Shown here piece by piece: positions 11,275 through 23,766 of a stretch of DNA of 64,000 nt. This stretch comes from Siphonodentalium dalli (taxonomy: Eukaryota > Mollusca > Scaphopoda > Gadilida > Siphonodentaliidae). Positions within the stretch are counted from its first letter, which is position 1. Every line of letters begins with the position of its first letter. Position numbers and translations under genes: made by a program. The DNA lies in NCBI GenBank assembly GCA_032622095.1, contig CP136068.1, positions 12,445,729 through 12,509,728 of the forward strand. The letters are read 5' to 3'. The notes beneath the pieces were generated by a model, which searched no databases, was not told where the DNA came from, and worked only from the letters and a program-made list of their open reading frames with translations.

Positions 11275-13202
11275 TTACAAAGAAAAAGTTTCATAGTATT
11301 GACCCCTGACCCGAAATCCGCGACATCGGCGAAGTGGGAATCTCCCAAGATATGTATTGATTCGATTGTTGATAATTTTGTTGAAATGTTTTCCAATTGT
11401 ATTGCTAATAGCTATTGCTCTATAGTTATTCGGATCCCGCTGACCCCCTTTTTTGTATATTGCTGAGAGCACGGATTTGCTCCATTCCTGTGGGTAATAT
11501 CCTGAGAGAAGTAACTGATTGAAAAGTTTCGTTACTTCGTCTAACATCAGAGGTGCCACCGTTTCGAGGAATTCGTTTGATATATTGTCGGGGCCGGATG
11601 ATTTATTATTTTTCAGTTGAGATAGATTTGACAGGACTTCGGCTTTGCTTATGGGGCTATTATTCAAGTGGTGTTCAAGTTTTGGTTCCCATTCATCGGA
11701 TTGGATGTAGTTTATATTTGGAGTTGTATTATCGTACAATGTCTGAAAAAACTCAACAAGTGTATCGGGGTCCGGTTCTAATGATGTCTGTCTCTTTCTG
11801 GCCGTCAAGCAATTTATTATTTTCCAGTATTCTTTTGGGCTCCTATTTTCCATCTCTCTCAGCTTATCGATCATAGTCTGAATATATGTTTTATATTTGT
11901 ATTTAGTTAGTTTCTTGTACTTCTTTTTGGCTTTGAAATAGCGCAAAATAAGTTGTCTATCAAATGGAGATTTTTTCATGTCACGAAACGAAGTCGTCAT
12001 TTCTTTCTTTACATTTGTGCAGTCCATATCAAACCATTTATGTTTCTTCGGTCTATTATTTTTATCAGTTGTTTTAATAGGTTTAGTACATTGATTATTG
12101 ATATTTCGGTGTATAATTGCCATATCTAATACGCATGCGTCTGTACCACTCGCAGTCATTGCATAATCTTTAGTTCGAAAGTTTGCTAATCTTTGTCTGA
12201 TAATCATGCTGGATGCGGTGGCTACTGCACGATCTTTGCTCTTCGTTGTCCATTTGCGTTTGCAATTTAACGCTTGAAAATTATGTCTATTGTTTCCCTG
12301 TTTATCAATTTTGTTCGCGACTTTAATGTGGGCGGATAATTGGCAGTGGTCTGACAATTCATTGGGTTCCTTTATGCAGAAATATTCTACTGTGGACATG
12401 TGTTTTGCTTTTACGCGCATGTAGTCCACCACACTGGCCCATTGTATTGGTAGCTGGTGAATGCACCTTGGCAGTCGCCCGCAGTGCGTCCGTTTATGAT
12501 TCGCACACTTGTTGACTTGCACAGTGAGATTAATTTGCGCCCGAAGGTATTTACTGTTGTATCCATACTTAGGCGTGGTTTGCTTTCGTCTAACTCGTAA
12601 TCATCCGGAAGTGGCACGTGCCCATCATCGTCATTAGTAATGTGATCAGCGAGAGTTGCACAGCGGGAGTTCCAATCGCCCGCCAACACGACAAAGTCAT
12701 CTGGGTGGGAATTGCTCAATGCCGTTTTTAGTTTATCAAATATACAATATTCATGGTCATTGGTATGCCAATAAGAAGAATTTGATGGTGGTATATACAC
12801 CGAAACTATTACAAAATCTCGCGGGAGACCAAACATTGCCCCATCAAAAGTTGTCCAAAGAACCATATCGTCTATACATGTTTTCCCTTTGTACCATTGT
12901 TAGAACGTTTCTCTGTAATACAAGGCGAGGCCTCCACGATGCTTTTTTCGACAGTTTCTAGAAAGATCAACCACCCTATAACCCGGTATTTTCAAATCAT
13001 CTGATGATTCGTGCCATGTTTCTGACAGTGTGATGAAATCATATCTAGATATTGTATCAATTAGATTTGCATTAGGTCTTAGTTTGTCAGAAATACCTTG
13101 AATATTCCAGGACATGTAAGAAATATTTGAGGGATGTGGAAAAGCTTTTTTAAAGAGTTTTTGCCACATTTTTTGGGGAATTGATTTACCATGAATGCCC
13201 AC
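11275..13202 (-). pseudogene. Non-LTR retrotransposon (LINE) endonuclease + partial reverse transcriptase
   Basis: Read on the minus strand, an apurinic-type endonuclease comes first: MSWNIQGISDKL, FITLSETWHES, VVLAGDWNSR and finally LSDHCQLSAH. It is interrupted by an in-frame TAA near 12900 and a one-base frameshift near 12445. A connector follows, then the reverse transcriptase fingers (LKNNKSSGPDNISNEFLE and SVLSAIYKKGG...PNNYRAIAIS). The frame ends at 11275, before the palm motif with the catalytic YADD, so the 3' half of the RT is absent. This is a dead copy. I cannot assign a clade with confidence. Confidence 0.88.
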
Positions 13203-13929
13203 TGATCTCTGGTGCGTATATCCTTCGATATATACAACTTTCCTTAATTTATATATGTATTAATGTTATATATAGTTAGTTTAAATATTTCCTAATTAGT
13301 TAAAGCTAAGGATCGCTTATTTGTGCGTGAAAAACTCTGAAGTTTGTAAATTTCTGTTCCCAATTAATAGGATATACTCTATGTTACACTCAATGTGATA
13401 ATAAGTATACTCAAGAATACATATCAAGAAATAAATTTCCCTGGGATACCATTCCTCCATTGCGTTTTCCCGACATACCTGTCAAACATATGGTCAATCG
13501 TTTTGATAATATCCATTTTGAATTGTTCGTAATTGTTCAATTCCGATCTGATGGGTGAGGCGGTCATCTGTTTCGCCTTAACTTCATTATATAATAATGG
13601 TTCCATAGTGTTTGTTCTGTACATAAATCGGTTTCGCTCTGTTTGAGAAATGTGGTCCCTATTTGGTTGTGATAAGCAGCAAATGATGCTGGGGGGATCA
13701 TGTTACCGAATATCGCCACTGGACGAGCGACATCCGTTGTAGATGTTTTCCATGTGCGAATGTATCACGTGTGAAAGATTAATCACTTGTTAGTCTTATC
13801 GGTATTAAAGACGGTGGCATTTTTATTCGAAGAATTATCTGACTCCGGGCCATATCATGAAATATGCGATTTCAAATTCGGCATATACAGTAACTATGAC
13901 TCTGAGAGATATAATGCCACATTTTTAGG
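13203..13929. other. Region upstream of the LINE; possible ORF remnant
   Basis: An open minus-strand frame of 66 codons at 13424-13624 could be part of the LINE 5' region, but it has no recognisable motif. Nothing else was seen. Confidence 0.3.
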
Positions 13930-15060
13930 TTATATACTTGAGTGGAAATCAAATCGGGTTAAAAGGTCAAATCTTGTAAAACCGGATGGATTTCGACGGG
14001 TACTTTTGTCGGGTACTTTTGTTCGGGCAGTGTTTTGTACGGGTCAAATCGTGACCCCACTTGACCTTGGCCTTTAAAATAGACAATTCAAGGTCAAACC
14101 CCGGACGAAGTTGGGTCACCTTCTAGTCTATTATATATTTTTGAAAGATATGTGTGTGTGTGTGTGTGTGTGTGTATCTGTGTGTTTGTAATCGATGGAC
14201 TCAAAAACGGCTCAGCCAATTTCGATGAAACTTGGTATGTGGGGGTATTTTCGGGCCACGAGTAACATAGGCCTATTAATTTGTTCGTGCGAGGTCAACC
14301 TTTCACGTGCCGAGGTCAAATCTGTTTTTACGCCGTTTTGCGCTAATATATTTCAGTTCGGTGCTCACAAATCGATTCGATATAGCGCGAATAACAAATT
14401 TCCAGTCATATAATTTGCACGGTTAGAATATGTGTGGCTTCCTCTTTCCAACGATATATAATATATATGTATCCGTTTTAGTTATCTGCCTCAATTATTA
14501 AGAAGAAGTGGTACGATCTTCTATCAGGGTAAAAACAATGCGTAACTTCTGTGACGTCGTTAGAGGTCATAAAGTTAGATCACGTTAACTCTTACCCGGC
14601 CGATGCATTTGACTGTTTCAGACGTCTTGGCGATATCTCGGGCACCGATGGTAATTTATCTTTACGTTGAAATTTGATAATTAATGAGCGTGTGTATATG
14701 AGGCGCGTTTATATACTTCAGTGGAAATCAAATCGGGTTAAACTGGCGGATTTTTACGGACGAAATTTGATGCATAGGGTATCTCGGTATCCGCTGGGCC
14801 GATTTCCCGTTATCCGCTGGGCCGATTTCCACCATTTTTGGGGTGTTGGTGTTTGACCCCACCTGACCTTGACCTTCAAAATGGTCAATTCAAGGTCAAA
14901 TCGGGTAAAACCGGATGGATTTCGACGGGTACTTTTGTCGGGTACTTTTGTTCGGGCACTGTGTTTTGACGGGTCAAATCGTGACCCCACTTGACCTTGG
15001 CCTTCAAAATAGACAATTCAAGGTCAAAGCCCGGACGAAGTCGGGTCACCTTCTAGTTAT
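13930..15060. repeat. Dispersed repeat pair with (TG)n tract
   Basis: A ~150-bp segment (GGATGGATTTCGACGGGTAC... to GGTCACCTTCTAGT) occurs at about 13985-14135 and again at about 14910-15055, in direct orientation. A (TG)n microsatellite sits near 14150-14174, followed by a sequence beginning AATCGATGGACTCAAAAACG. Open frames in this stretch fall in repeat sequence and are not credible genes. Confidence 0.7.
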
Positions 15061-15321
15061 ATATAATTTGGTTAGAGGCAACCAAACTGTGTGACCATCG
15101 AAGCTGAATTTGTTTGCATATGGGTAATTTTACCCTGTGAATCTTATTAGATAGGTCCGGTTGAAATAAGATGTCTTAAAAGGGCACTGCTAATTAACTT
15201 AACTAAATAATTATAACTATATACCCAAAATGGTTGCAATCTGGTCGGTGAAAATTGAAACACGGGGATAATTTGACCCGTAGTGTTGTAATATAGATGT
15301 CGTTCACCTCAGACGACTTAA

Positions 15322-16421
15322 CTCGTTTAGGACGGGAAACGGATATTTCCCAAAACATTATCTACAGGATGGGAAACGGATATATCCGTTTCCCACCTCA
15401 TACACTTGTTATCAGTGAATGAATCTTTTATAATAAAATGTTTTGCGCATAGTACCATGTATTCAATATAGGCCGATCACCCAGTGAGGGGTCCAGGAAG
15501 ATGTAACCTATTTTTGGCGTCACGTGTGGGTCGCGTGCCGTGATTAGTGACGTCAATGTTCCAAAATGGCGGCGCCCAGTAGCCTAAGACGTTGACGCGT
15601 GACACGTTTTCGGTTGGCAATCACTATAGCAGGTGAATCTTGACCCCTTCAGCGGAAGGAACAAGAAGCGAGAGAAGTTTAAGTATATTCCTGGATCATA
15701 TTTTTTGGAAATTAATTATATTTGATTCAAAATGTCGCATGCAGACATCTCATATAGCGAAATTACAGCCCCCAAATGCATAATTTTCCGAAAATCGGTT
15801 GCCATGCCAACCGGTCGCAATTTGGTGGTATCTACCCAAACGTTTTGGAAGATTAATAGACCACGGATGATCACCCATATATTATGAGTTGTAACTTGGA
15901 GAATTATGTCGTGACAAATGGTCTGACCCAGCATTAAATTAGCGCACACATTGCTATAAAATTATATAAAAGTAAGCATTTTAACGGAGTTTTGGCGGCC
16001 ATTTTGAATAGCGCCCCCTGTCGGTGATGGGTGATTTTCGAGCAAGTCTAGTTCCAGATGTTGGCAAAATATCCCTGGATCATTTAACTTTGGAAATCAT
16101 TTATATTTGATTCAAAATGTCGCAAACATATCATCATATAGCGAAATTACAGCCCCCAAAAGCATAAATTTCATTAAATAGGTTGCTATGGCAACCGGTC
16201 GCAACTGATGGTATCTACCCAAAATTCTAGAAGATTTATAGACTACGGATGATCGCCCATATAGTATATGTTGTCACGCGGAGAATTCTGCCATGTCAAA
16301 TGGTCTGACCCAACATTGAATAAACGCATAGATTGCTATACAATTATATAAAAGTAAGCAGTTCTGCAAACAATCTCGTCTGTGAGTAATGTTTTCTCAA
16401 AAGAATCACGTCCCAAACGAG
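15322..16421. mobile_element. TTAA-flanked non-autonomous element (piggyBac-like ends)
   Basis: TTAA lies at 15318-15321 and 16422-16425. Just inside are inverted ends: CTCGTTTAGGACGGGA on the left, and CTCGTTTGGGACGTGA when the right end is read in reverse. Inside are two direct copies of a ~290-bp block (15688-15980 and 16070-16362) and a GGAAACGGATATATCCGTTTCC palindrome near 15370. TTAA target sites are characteristic of piggyBac elements. No transposase is present. Confidence 0.6.
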
Positions 16422-16686
16422 TTAAAGTGGAAATATGAGCCATAAAGAGCGTTTCTTATCAGCTTAGAAGATATGTAGGAACATTGGTATATATGGGTCA
16501 CCTGACTTTGGCATGGGCATTGTCATGGGATAGGCGCCTTTGACCTCAGATGACCTGAAGGGAAACTAATAAATGATATGATAAATAAAGAGCGTTTATA
16601 ATTACCCCAGACACTATGTATGAAAATTGGTGCACATAAGTAAAATGACAATACTGATTGTTTTTTATCAATTTAAAATATAGATG

Positions 16687-16746
16687 TACAGTAATGCCCT
16701 AAATAATCGATTCCTTAAGGAGTCGATTATTTAGGGCATTACTGTA
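16687..16746. mobile_element. Minimal 60-bp foldback MITE (TACAGTAATG family)
   Basis: A 60-bp palindrome with one mismatched pair runs from TACAGTAATGCCC to GGGCATTACTGTA. It is just the two terminal arms of the longer members (3199, 27372, 44399) joined directly with no middle. Confidence 0.85.
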
Positions 16747-17641
16747 ACTTTATCCGAAAGTCATGCAATAGGTGCCGTTTACCCCAGATGACTTATAATT
16801 ATTAAAATGACTTGAATGGCCACTAATAAATTACGCATTCATGATTCTTCACCCGAGCAATGCAGAGTACCCCTGATAGTAGGTATATATAATAGTATTT
16901 ATTTAAATTTACATACTGATATGATACATGTATATAGTACATGTAGGGTCAGGCATAACAAAGTGTTTGTTAATACCCAAACTTCTCTATAACAACGCCA
17001 TTGCCTCACACCCCGTCTGACTAGAATTTTCCCCTAACTGCCTCAGTGCCTGGCCTTCATGATCACGGATAATGCATTTCATGTATTAAAGATTGGTGAT
17101 ACTGATCGCATGTGGACCCCCCCCCCACAAACTCAATGTATGATGCAGGGACGTGGCTAAAATGTCTCAGATGTGTATGTACACCTTGCAATTTCCAAAT
17201 GCACCCTCAGATCCAGACCCCCACCCCCACCCCACAGATCAGTAAATTCAATTTTACACCCATCCCTTGGATTTGAATTTTCCAACTGGTACATCTCAAT
17301 TTAAAGATGGGCTATCTCTTTGTAAACATGTGCCATATAGTTTACCGGGGAATAAAATATTAGATATGAATCGAAGACCCCTGTCCGGAAATGCTTCTAT
17401 CGATTAATATTGATAATATTTCGAATATTTTCTGGTCTAAAAATGTGTGGTTGTTTATCTAACGAACAATACTGGTTACTGTTAACAGAGACCAGAAATT
17501 TTATTGTGTAATTTTTTAGACTCATTATCGCTTATAACTAAGTAATACAACAACACAAACAATCAATCTGGGACATTTGACGTTCGGGCCATAACTACAG
17601 GAACACTCCAATGATATTTATCGCTATATGGTATCGCCTGA
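16747..17641. other. Intergenic, nothing recognised
   Basis: AT-rich sequence with short C-rich tracts near 17110 and 17220. No gene or clear repeat. Confidence 0.4.
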
Positions 17642-17667
17642 TATGGGAGGCCAAATTCACATTTAAT

Positions 17668-17825
17668 AATGAATTGCGCTTAAGTGCAATTGATTGCGCT
17701 TAAGCGCAAATACCACATATTGTGCTTAAGCGCAAATAGGGCATTTACGCTTAAGCGTAATTAATTACACTTAAGCGCAATCAATTGCGCTTAAGCGCAA
17801 TCAATTGCGCTTAAGCATAATTGTG
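17668..17825. repeat. Array of GCGCTTAAGCGC palindromes
   Basis: About eight spaced copies of (A/T)TTGCGCTTAAGCGCAA with single-base variants (GTGC, TACGC, ACAC). Each is a 12-16-bp palindrome centred on CTTAAG. A matching array lies at 44915-45080 and a degenerate one at 29460-29570. Confidence 0.9.
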
Positions 17826-17855
17826 ACTACTATCTAACCTACCCATAAACTATTA

Positions 17856-18613
17856 TTTCCACCTATAAGGGCATTCTCTAGAATATTAATGACGTTTTAT
17901 CCTGCGATAAAATCCCATAACACTAACTAAATTACGTGAATATGTAAGTTCATTATGGCCCTAGGGCGCTAATGGGATATGCTCGTCGTTAGCACGAGAT
18001 GGCCCGACACGTCACGTGACCAAACTGTCGATGAATTTTTCGGAATTTTTTATATCTAATAAAGCTTTTTAACGAAGAAATACCCGATTGCCATGTGTTA
18101 CATAGAACACATACCTAACTAAATGGTATCCTAAGGTAAACACAGGTATATATTATTTCAATTTAAGCATTATTACGCGAGTTATTTGGTCTCAGATGCC
18201 GGTGATATTTTGCCTAATTTCGATGTATTTTGGTCACATGATTTTTGTTTTGATCACGTGATAAGTGTTTGCACACAACCCAGACGATCCATCCGTATTT
18301 GTGTAAATTAAAAAAATATCTTTTTATATATTTTGATTAAATTGTATTAACTCAGAGATGTTGTGAAATATTTGAACTTGCTGGGGTACGACACTTACAT
18401 AATGATAGTGTATTAGTGTGTGGAAATAATAGTAATAACATGATTTTTCGGGCATTGTGGTTTCTTAACGGCCCTCCCGGAATGATTAACAGCCCTCGTG
18501 CCTATTAGCGGCCCTCGACTTCGTCTCGGGCCGCTTATAGGCCCTCTGGCTGTTAATCATTCCTATCGGGCCGTTAAGAAACCATAATGCCCTCAAAAAT
18601 CATGTTATTGTTA
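17856..18613. mobile_element. Nested insertion with TATTA duplication and a ~170-bp hairpin
   Basis: TATTA at 17851-17855 and 18614-18618 brackets this segment, and the sequence outside it is continuous in copy A. The right part, 18438-18606, is a large hairpin with arms containing GTTTCTTAACGGCCC and TAACAGCCCTCG, centred on GACTTCGTCTCG. No coding frame. Confidence 0.7.
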
Positions 18614-19035
18614 TATTAGCATGACCTGGTGTATCACCTAGCAAGATGAGCATTGGGCTAATTTTGACCTGTACTCAACAGTCAACTGTGAGTATGTGTT
18701 CAACAAGGAGAATCCCTAATTACATATTATCAGCATCCCTCTATCCAAAGAATTGATGTCGCCTTCCCGGAACTCTTAGTAATTTTTTGTATGACGTTTT
18801 TAATGTATTTGAATTAGCACAGATTTTAGCCTATACATGCATGCGGTGTCACTGCATGAGGGCTTTCTTACCTCATACAGTAATGCTCTAATTAATCGAC
18901 TTCTTAACCACAGCAGAATTATGGGTAACGTTTCAGGATTTAGTCGGAAATATGGCTTGTTGCCATTCATCGAAAAGCTCTCTAGAGCTTTCCAATGAAT
19001 GGCAACAATCCTGAAAAGTTATCCATATCCATAAT

Positions 19036-19933
19036 GTTGCGAACGATCAAATTATTTTGATTTTGTTGCTTGTTGTTGCTTGTTGCAGCCAATGGATGGA
19101 CAGCGTCAAATCACATGGCTGAATGGCATCACGTGAGGTCTAAACTTTTACAAGAAAATGGCGGCCTCCAGTCAGAGTCAGACTACGAAAATAATAACTG
19201 TTGACATAGTCAACACAACTCCGGATTTTATCTGGACTGGGGAAGGAGAAGACGCAAAATGATAATCGCTATAGCCAGGCGCCATTGTATCTACAACATA
19301 ATCTTCTCTGAAGTTCTCACGCGAATTCAGTCGTCACGTGACCAACTGTTGCACAACATTTTACCGTGTGCGGTCATTCGCAACAATTTCATGCAACATT
19401 TGTTGTGTCGTTTGTTGTAGCGTGTGCGGACGCTTATAACAATGTTGTATAACCACATACAACAATGTTGCGCAACAATGTTGTGGCGTGTGCGCCCGGC
19501 TTAAAACAGTGAAGACGCTCCATTCGGACACCCGTTCGTTGGTTTTTACGAACGGGCGTTGGTATGTTTTGGTTTAAAGTAGTGCAGGGCCGCTATATTT
19601 TCTAGAGAACAGACTGTTGCGTTTGCCGAATCGGCGAATGGGGTTCCAATCGAATGCACCACTGGCTCAACAATGGCCGAGGATGAAATATGTGCTTGCG
19701 AATTTCGCGTTATTTACACCCTAAATAGTTATTATTACACAATTATTTCTGCGATAGCTATTGCAGGAATATGCGAGCAACATACTGGCTACTGGCATAA
19801 ACCGTTGAATCATTTCGACTGATGGAGGTTTTGTGAGTCGTTGCAATTCTAATTCTGTTCACCAAATTTCGAGTTACGCAGTTAGAAATAAAAATTAGCT
19901 GATTTGAATTCAATTAGATTCACAATTTGGGTG
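19036..19933. other. Intergenic with ACAATGTTGT-rich segment
   Basis: Between about 19330 and 19500, short inverted motifs related to CAACAATGTTGTG and GTGTGCG recur. This may be the end of a small DNA element. No gene recognised. Confidence 0.35.
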
Positions 19934-21183
19934 CGTCGAAATACCAAGCTGAAGAAATATAATGACTCTTAAAGCATGTTTTGTTGTGTCACCCCCCCCC
20001 CCCCCCCCCCTGTGTGTAATGAAAAAATAAACCATAATATAAATGCAACATGACGTGATTTTATTTGAGTTTTGATGACAGTTGACATAGCGAGCGTAAA
20101 AGTAGAAAACAGTGTGGCGCTTGCGAAAACTTCAACTTGGTATTTCGTCATTCACAGGTACTGCTTGGTTCATTAGTGATGGGTGATAATTAATTTCTGT
20201 GAACATAATTACAGCACTACGCGGCAGAGCCTTTGTTTCTTATTAATTACCGAAGTGCGATCGTGGATTCAGTACTCTGCATGGTTTACCGAAAAGATTT
20301 CAGGGATGTTTTGACAGTGATATTCAAGCAACGTACATGATTCTAATATATACTCCTAGTTTTTGTGTGAACTTCAAACTGTCGATCTAACTCAATTTCA
20401 ATCTGTTTTACTCCATTTAAACCAATTTAACAATTTCAATAATTTAACAATTTCAATAATAAATTTTACTCAATGATGATAGAAACGCCCTTTATTCCGC
20501 GCACCATATCAGACATTTGTTTTCAAATCAAATAAGAAACGCTCTTTGTAAATTTAATCAGTTTTCCAAATCAAATAAAAAAAAAAATTAAATGATAATA
20601 TGAAATGCTCTTTATTTATAGCCTACCATATAAGGCAATAATAAATAAAGCGCAAAGTTTCATACATCCCCCTTAAATGTGGGTAAATGCGCCGAAAAAA
20701 CTGATCTCAACTTCTCAAGTGCAAAATAAGTGTCAAGAAGGCACAGCACTATAAACATATATCAATGCAAAATAAATGCCAAGAAGGTACATCACTATAT
20801 ATAAACAATATATAAATTATATATAATTATATATAATTTTTAAGTTTGCTGGTTTGCCCAGATAAAGGACGAGGGATTTTAAACAAGTCGATTGGTCTAC
20901 TACTAGTCGTGATAGAAATTATTAGTCTTCTCTCGAACCAAACAATTCAATTATCACCTAGATCGCTGATAAACCAAGTAGTACCTATAAATGACGAAAT
21001 ACCAAGTTGAATTTTTCGCGATCGCCCCACTGTTTTCTACTGGCTATGTCATCAAAACTCAAATAAAATCACGTTATGGTGCATTATTATGGTTTATTTC
21101 TTCATTATACACCACAAAACATGCTTTAAGTGTCATTTTCCGCGGTAGTTTTATTCAGCTTGTTTCTGCTTGGTATTTCGACG
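19934..21183. mobile_element. Non-autonomous element with ~215-240-bp inverted arms
   Basis: The left arm 19934-20172 and right arm 20969-21183 are diverged reverse complements. The outer ends are CGTCGAAATACCAAG and CTTGGTATTTCGACG. The left arm contains a C homopolymer of about 20 (near 19990-20010). The open frames in each arm (MTKYQVE...) are copies of the same arm read in opposite directions and are not taken as genes. No obvious target-site duplication. Confidence 0.7.
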
Positions 21184-21429
21184 TTCTGCACAATTTGAGC
21201 AGGTCAGGGAAATGTGAAAATTCAGCTGCAAAAGCTGAAATCAGCTACATGTAACCAATCTGAATGAAGCTATATATTCAGTCATCAAAATGGCTTCTGG
21301 ACGATTGGTACCTTTGACTTTAGTACCGGTACCTGGATGTGTCGTACCCACGGGTCGATTGGTACCTGGACGTTTCGTACCCTGTGGACGATTGGTACCA
21401 TTTCAGTGTGAATGATTGGTACCACATAA

Positions 21430-23560
21430 AATTGTGTTGGGTTATTAGCTCAACTTTACTTTGTAAAGTTTGAGCTATTGCCATGGCTTTGTCGTCCGTG
21501 TGTGTCAGATGCGTCAACAATTTCCTTTAGCACGGGCTACAGGTAACAGATCATACCTTTGGTCGGATCATTATAAAATGTGTCATAGCTGTTGACATTG
21601 TCATGTAGATGGGAACGAGTCATTTTGGGGTCATTCGGGAAAAATACATGGCCGCCAGTGGCCATCTTGGATTTCAAAATTCAATCCATTAGCACGGGCT
21701 ACAGGTCCTACCATTCGTCTGATCATCATGAAATTGTCATGGATGTTAATATTGACATGTAGATGGGAACGAGTAATTTTGGGGTCGTTCGGCCAAAAAA
21801 CATGGCCGTCAGCAGCCATTTTGGATTTTACTCTTTGCATGACTAAATCTTTGGCACGAGCTACAGGTCATACCTTTGGTCGAATCATTATGAAATTTGT
21901 CATGGGCGTTGACATTGACATGTAGATGGGAACGAGTCCTTTTGAGGTTATTTGGCCAAAAAACATGGCCGCCAGCAGCCTTCTTGGATTTTACTCTTTG
22001 CATGACTAAATCTTTTGGCACAGACTACAGGTCGTACCTTTGTTCGGATCATTATGAAATTTGTCATGGATGTTAACAATGACATCTAAATGGGAACGAG
22101 TCATTTTGGGGCCATTGGGTCAAAAAACATGGCCGCCAGCAGCCATCTTGGATTTTACTCTTTGTATGACTAAATCCTTTAACACAGGCTACAGCAGTCT
22201 GTGTGAACGTCGACTCTATATTTGAAATCCAGAGTCTGGAGCTAATGTCGCCAAAACCATTTCTATTCAGCGAAGAACTTCCCCAAAATGACTTCACGGA
22301 TTTTAAAAAATACATCGATGACAGGTGTCCCCACGTGTTATTTGTTGTGCTTCGCAATAACAATGGCCTGTGTCGCGACATAAACTTACAGAAGATAATA
22401 TTTGTCGTGTGTGCGACTATTCTTTTTCGGGAGATGAACTCGCTGCATCAACTGGAAAGCTGCATCCGACAGCAAAAAATAAGGTCATCATCAAAAATGA
22501 TGCTTTAGAACTATTTAAAAGCATAAAATTAAGTCATTTCCTCGGTGTTTAACTTTCAGATGACTTTTTTACGACAAATAATTTGATTTGCAAACCATGT
22601 TACAATAAAGTAAATCAAATACACGGACATGAGTGAGTTCTATTTATATTTATGGGAGACCAAGTTGGTACCATGCGCGGGCCTATCTATCAGGTCTAGC
22701 ACATGCTTAAAATTAATCCGAATCGTACCGAATATATAAGTTCGAAGCCATTTTTTCTGTTGTATTTGCAAGCATCGCTTTCGATCGGAGAAATGCCAAC
22801 GAAATTCCTCTCTGTTACTATATTTAGATGTGACATTATGGGAGTCTCCACCCACTAACACTTGTTTATTAACCCATACGGTTTCATTGGGCGGAAAATA
22901 ATTTACGCAATCAATCAGATTACGGAATCCCGAGGACTTGGAAATGAGATAGCGATGTTATCCGTCCGACCTAATATTCAATGTTGTAATGAATATTTAG
23001 GTATGAGTTTACTCAGACTGGGGCTACATGTCGTAACTTTAGTCTGATCATCATATAATTTGTCATGGCTGTTGAAATTGGAATATAGATGGGAACGAGT
23101 CATTTTGGGCTCATTCGGACAAAAAACATGGCCACCAGTGGCCATCTTGGATTTCAAAATTCAATCCATTAGCAAGGGCTACAGGTCGTACTGTTCATCT
23201 GATCATCATGAAATTTGTCATGGATGTTAATATTGACATGTAGTCTGTAGATGGGAACAAGTAATTTTGGGGTCATTCGGCCAAAAACATGGTCACCAGC
23301 AGCCATCTTGGATTTTACTCTTTGCATGACTAAATCCTTTGGCACGGGCTACAGGTCGCACCTTTGTTCGGATCATTATGAAATTTGTCTTGACTTTTAA
23401 CATGTAGTTCGGAACGAGTCATTTTGGGGTTATTCGGCATTAAAACATGGCTGCCAGTGGCCATCTTGGATTCTACTCTTTGCATGACTAAAGCTATGAA
23501 ATGTTTTTGAATTGTTGGAAAACATAGCCGCCAGCAACCATCTTAGATTTTACTTTTATA
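21430..23560 (+). repeat. ~160-bp repeat array with captured exon in the middle
   Basis: Repeats share TGGGAACGAGTCATTTTGGG, ACATGGCCGCCAGCAGCCAT and CTTGGATTTTACTCTTTGCATG. They run from 21430 to 22200 and resume at 23020-23560. The left end begins with an inverted AGCTCAACTTTACTTTGTAA / AAAGTTTGAGCTA motif. Non-repeat sequence of about 0.8 kb interrupts it. Confidence 0.85.
22364..22634 (+). pseudogene. Captured zinc-binding exon (CxxC...CxxC), with an in-frame stop
   Basis: The frame reads a cysteine pair (NICRVCDYSF), about 60 residues, then a second pair (LICKPCYNKV), as in ZAD-like N-terminal zinc domains of some invertebrate proteins. A TAA interrupts it near 22550. Directly after the second pair the sequence GA|GTGAGT (near 22633) is a strong splice donor. 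It therefore looks like an exon of a cellular gene carried inside the repeat array. The rest of the parent gene is not seen here. Confidence 0.5.
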
Positions 23561-23766
23561 TACATGTATATATATATATCTCTTCATGTTGATTAAACTA
23601 GTATTAGACATTCAACTTTCCACATTCCTAATCACTCCATTGACACTCGACAGTAACACATTAAATTATTCCCTTTCCAAGTTGAGCTACAGTGTCATTG
23701 GCACTTTCATTTTATGTAGATGTGTGTGAGGCCAATTGATATTATAATCCTAATTATTTCTAAGGC

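Larger units (their letters stand above)
17642..19035. mobile_element. TATGGGAGGCC transposon, copy C (truncated, with nested insertion)
   Basis: The left end TATGGGAGGCCAAATTCACA starts at 17642. It is followed by about eight copies of the NTTGCGCTTAAGCGCAAN-type palindrome (17668-17825), then sequence shared with copy A. At 17856-18613 a ~758-bp element is inserted with TATTA duplicated on both sides. After it, copy A sequence resumes at GCATGACCTGG and includes part of the TACAGT foldback MITE (from 18876). The right part is lost near 19035. Confidence 0.8.

Noticed and set aside
17668-17825. CTTAAG palindromes as operators of a nearby gene
   Set aside because: No gene lies next to the arrays; they always travel with the TATGGGAGGCC element ends.
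19969-21254. Two MTKYQVE... open frames as a gene pair
   Set aside because: They are the two inverted arms of one non-coding element, read in opposite directions.
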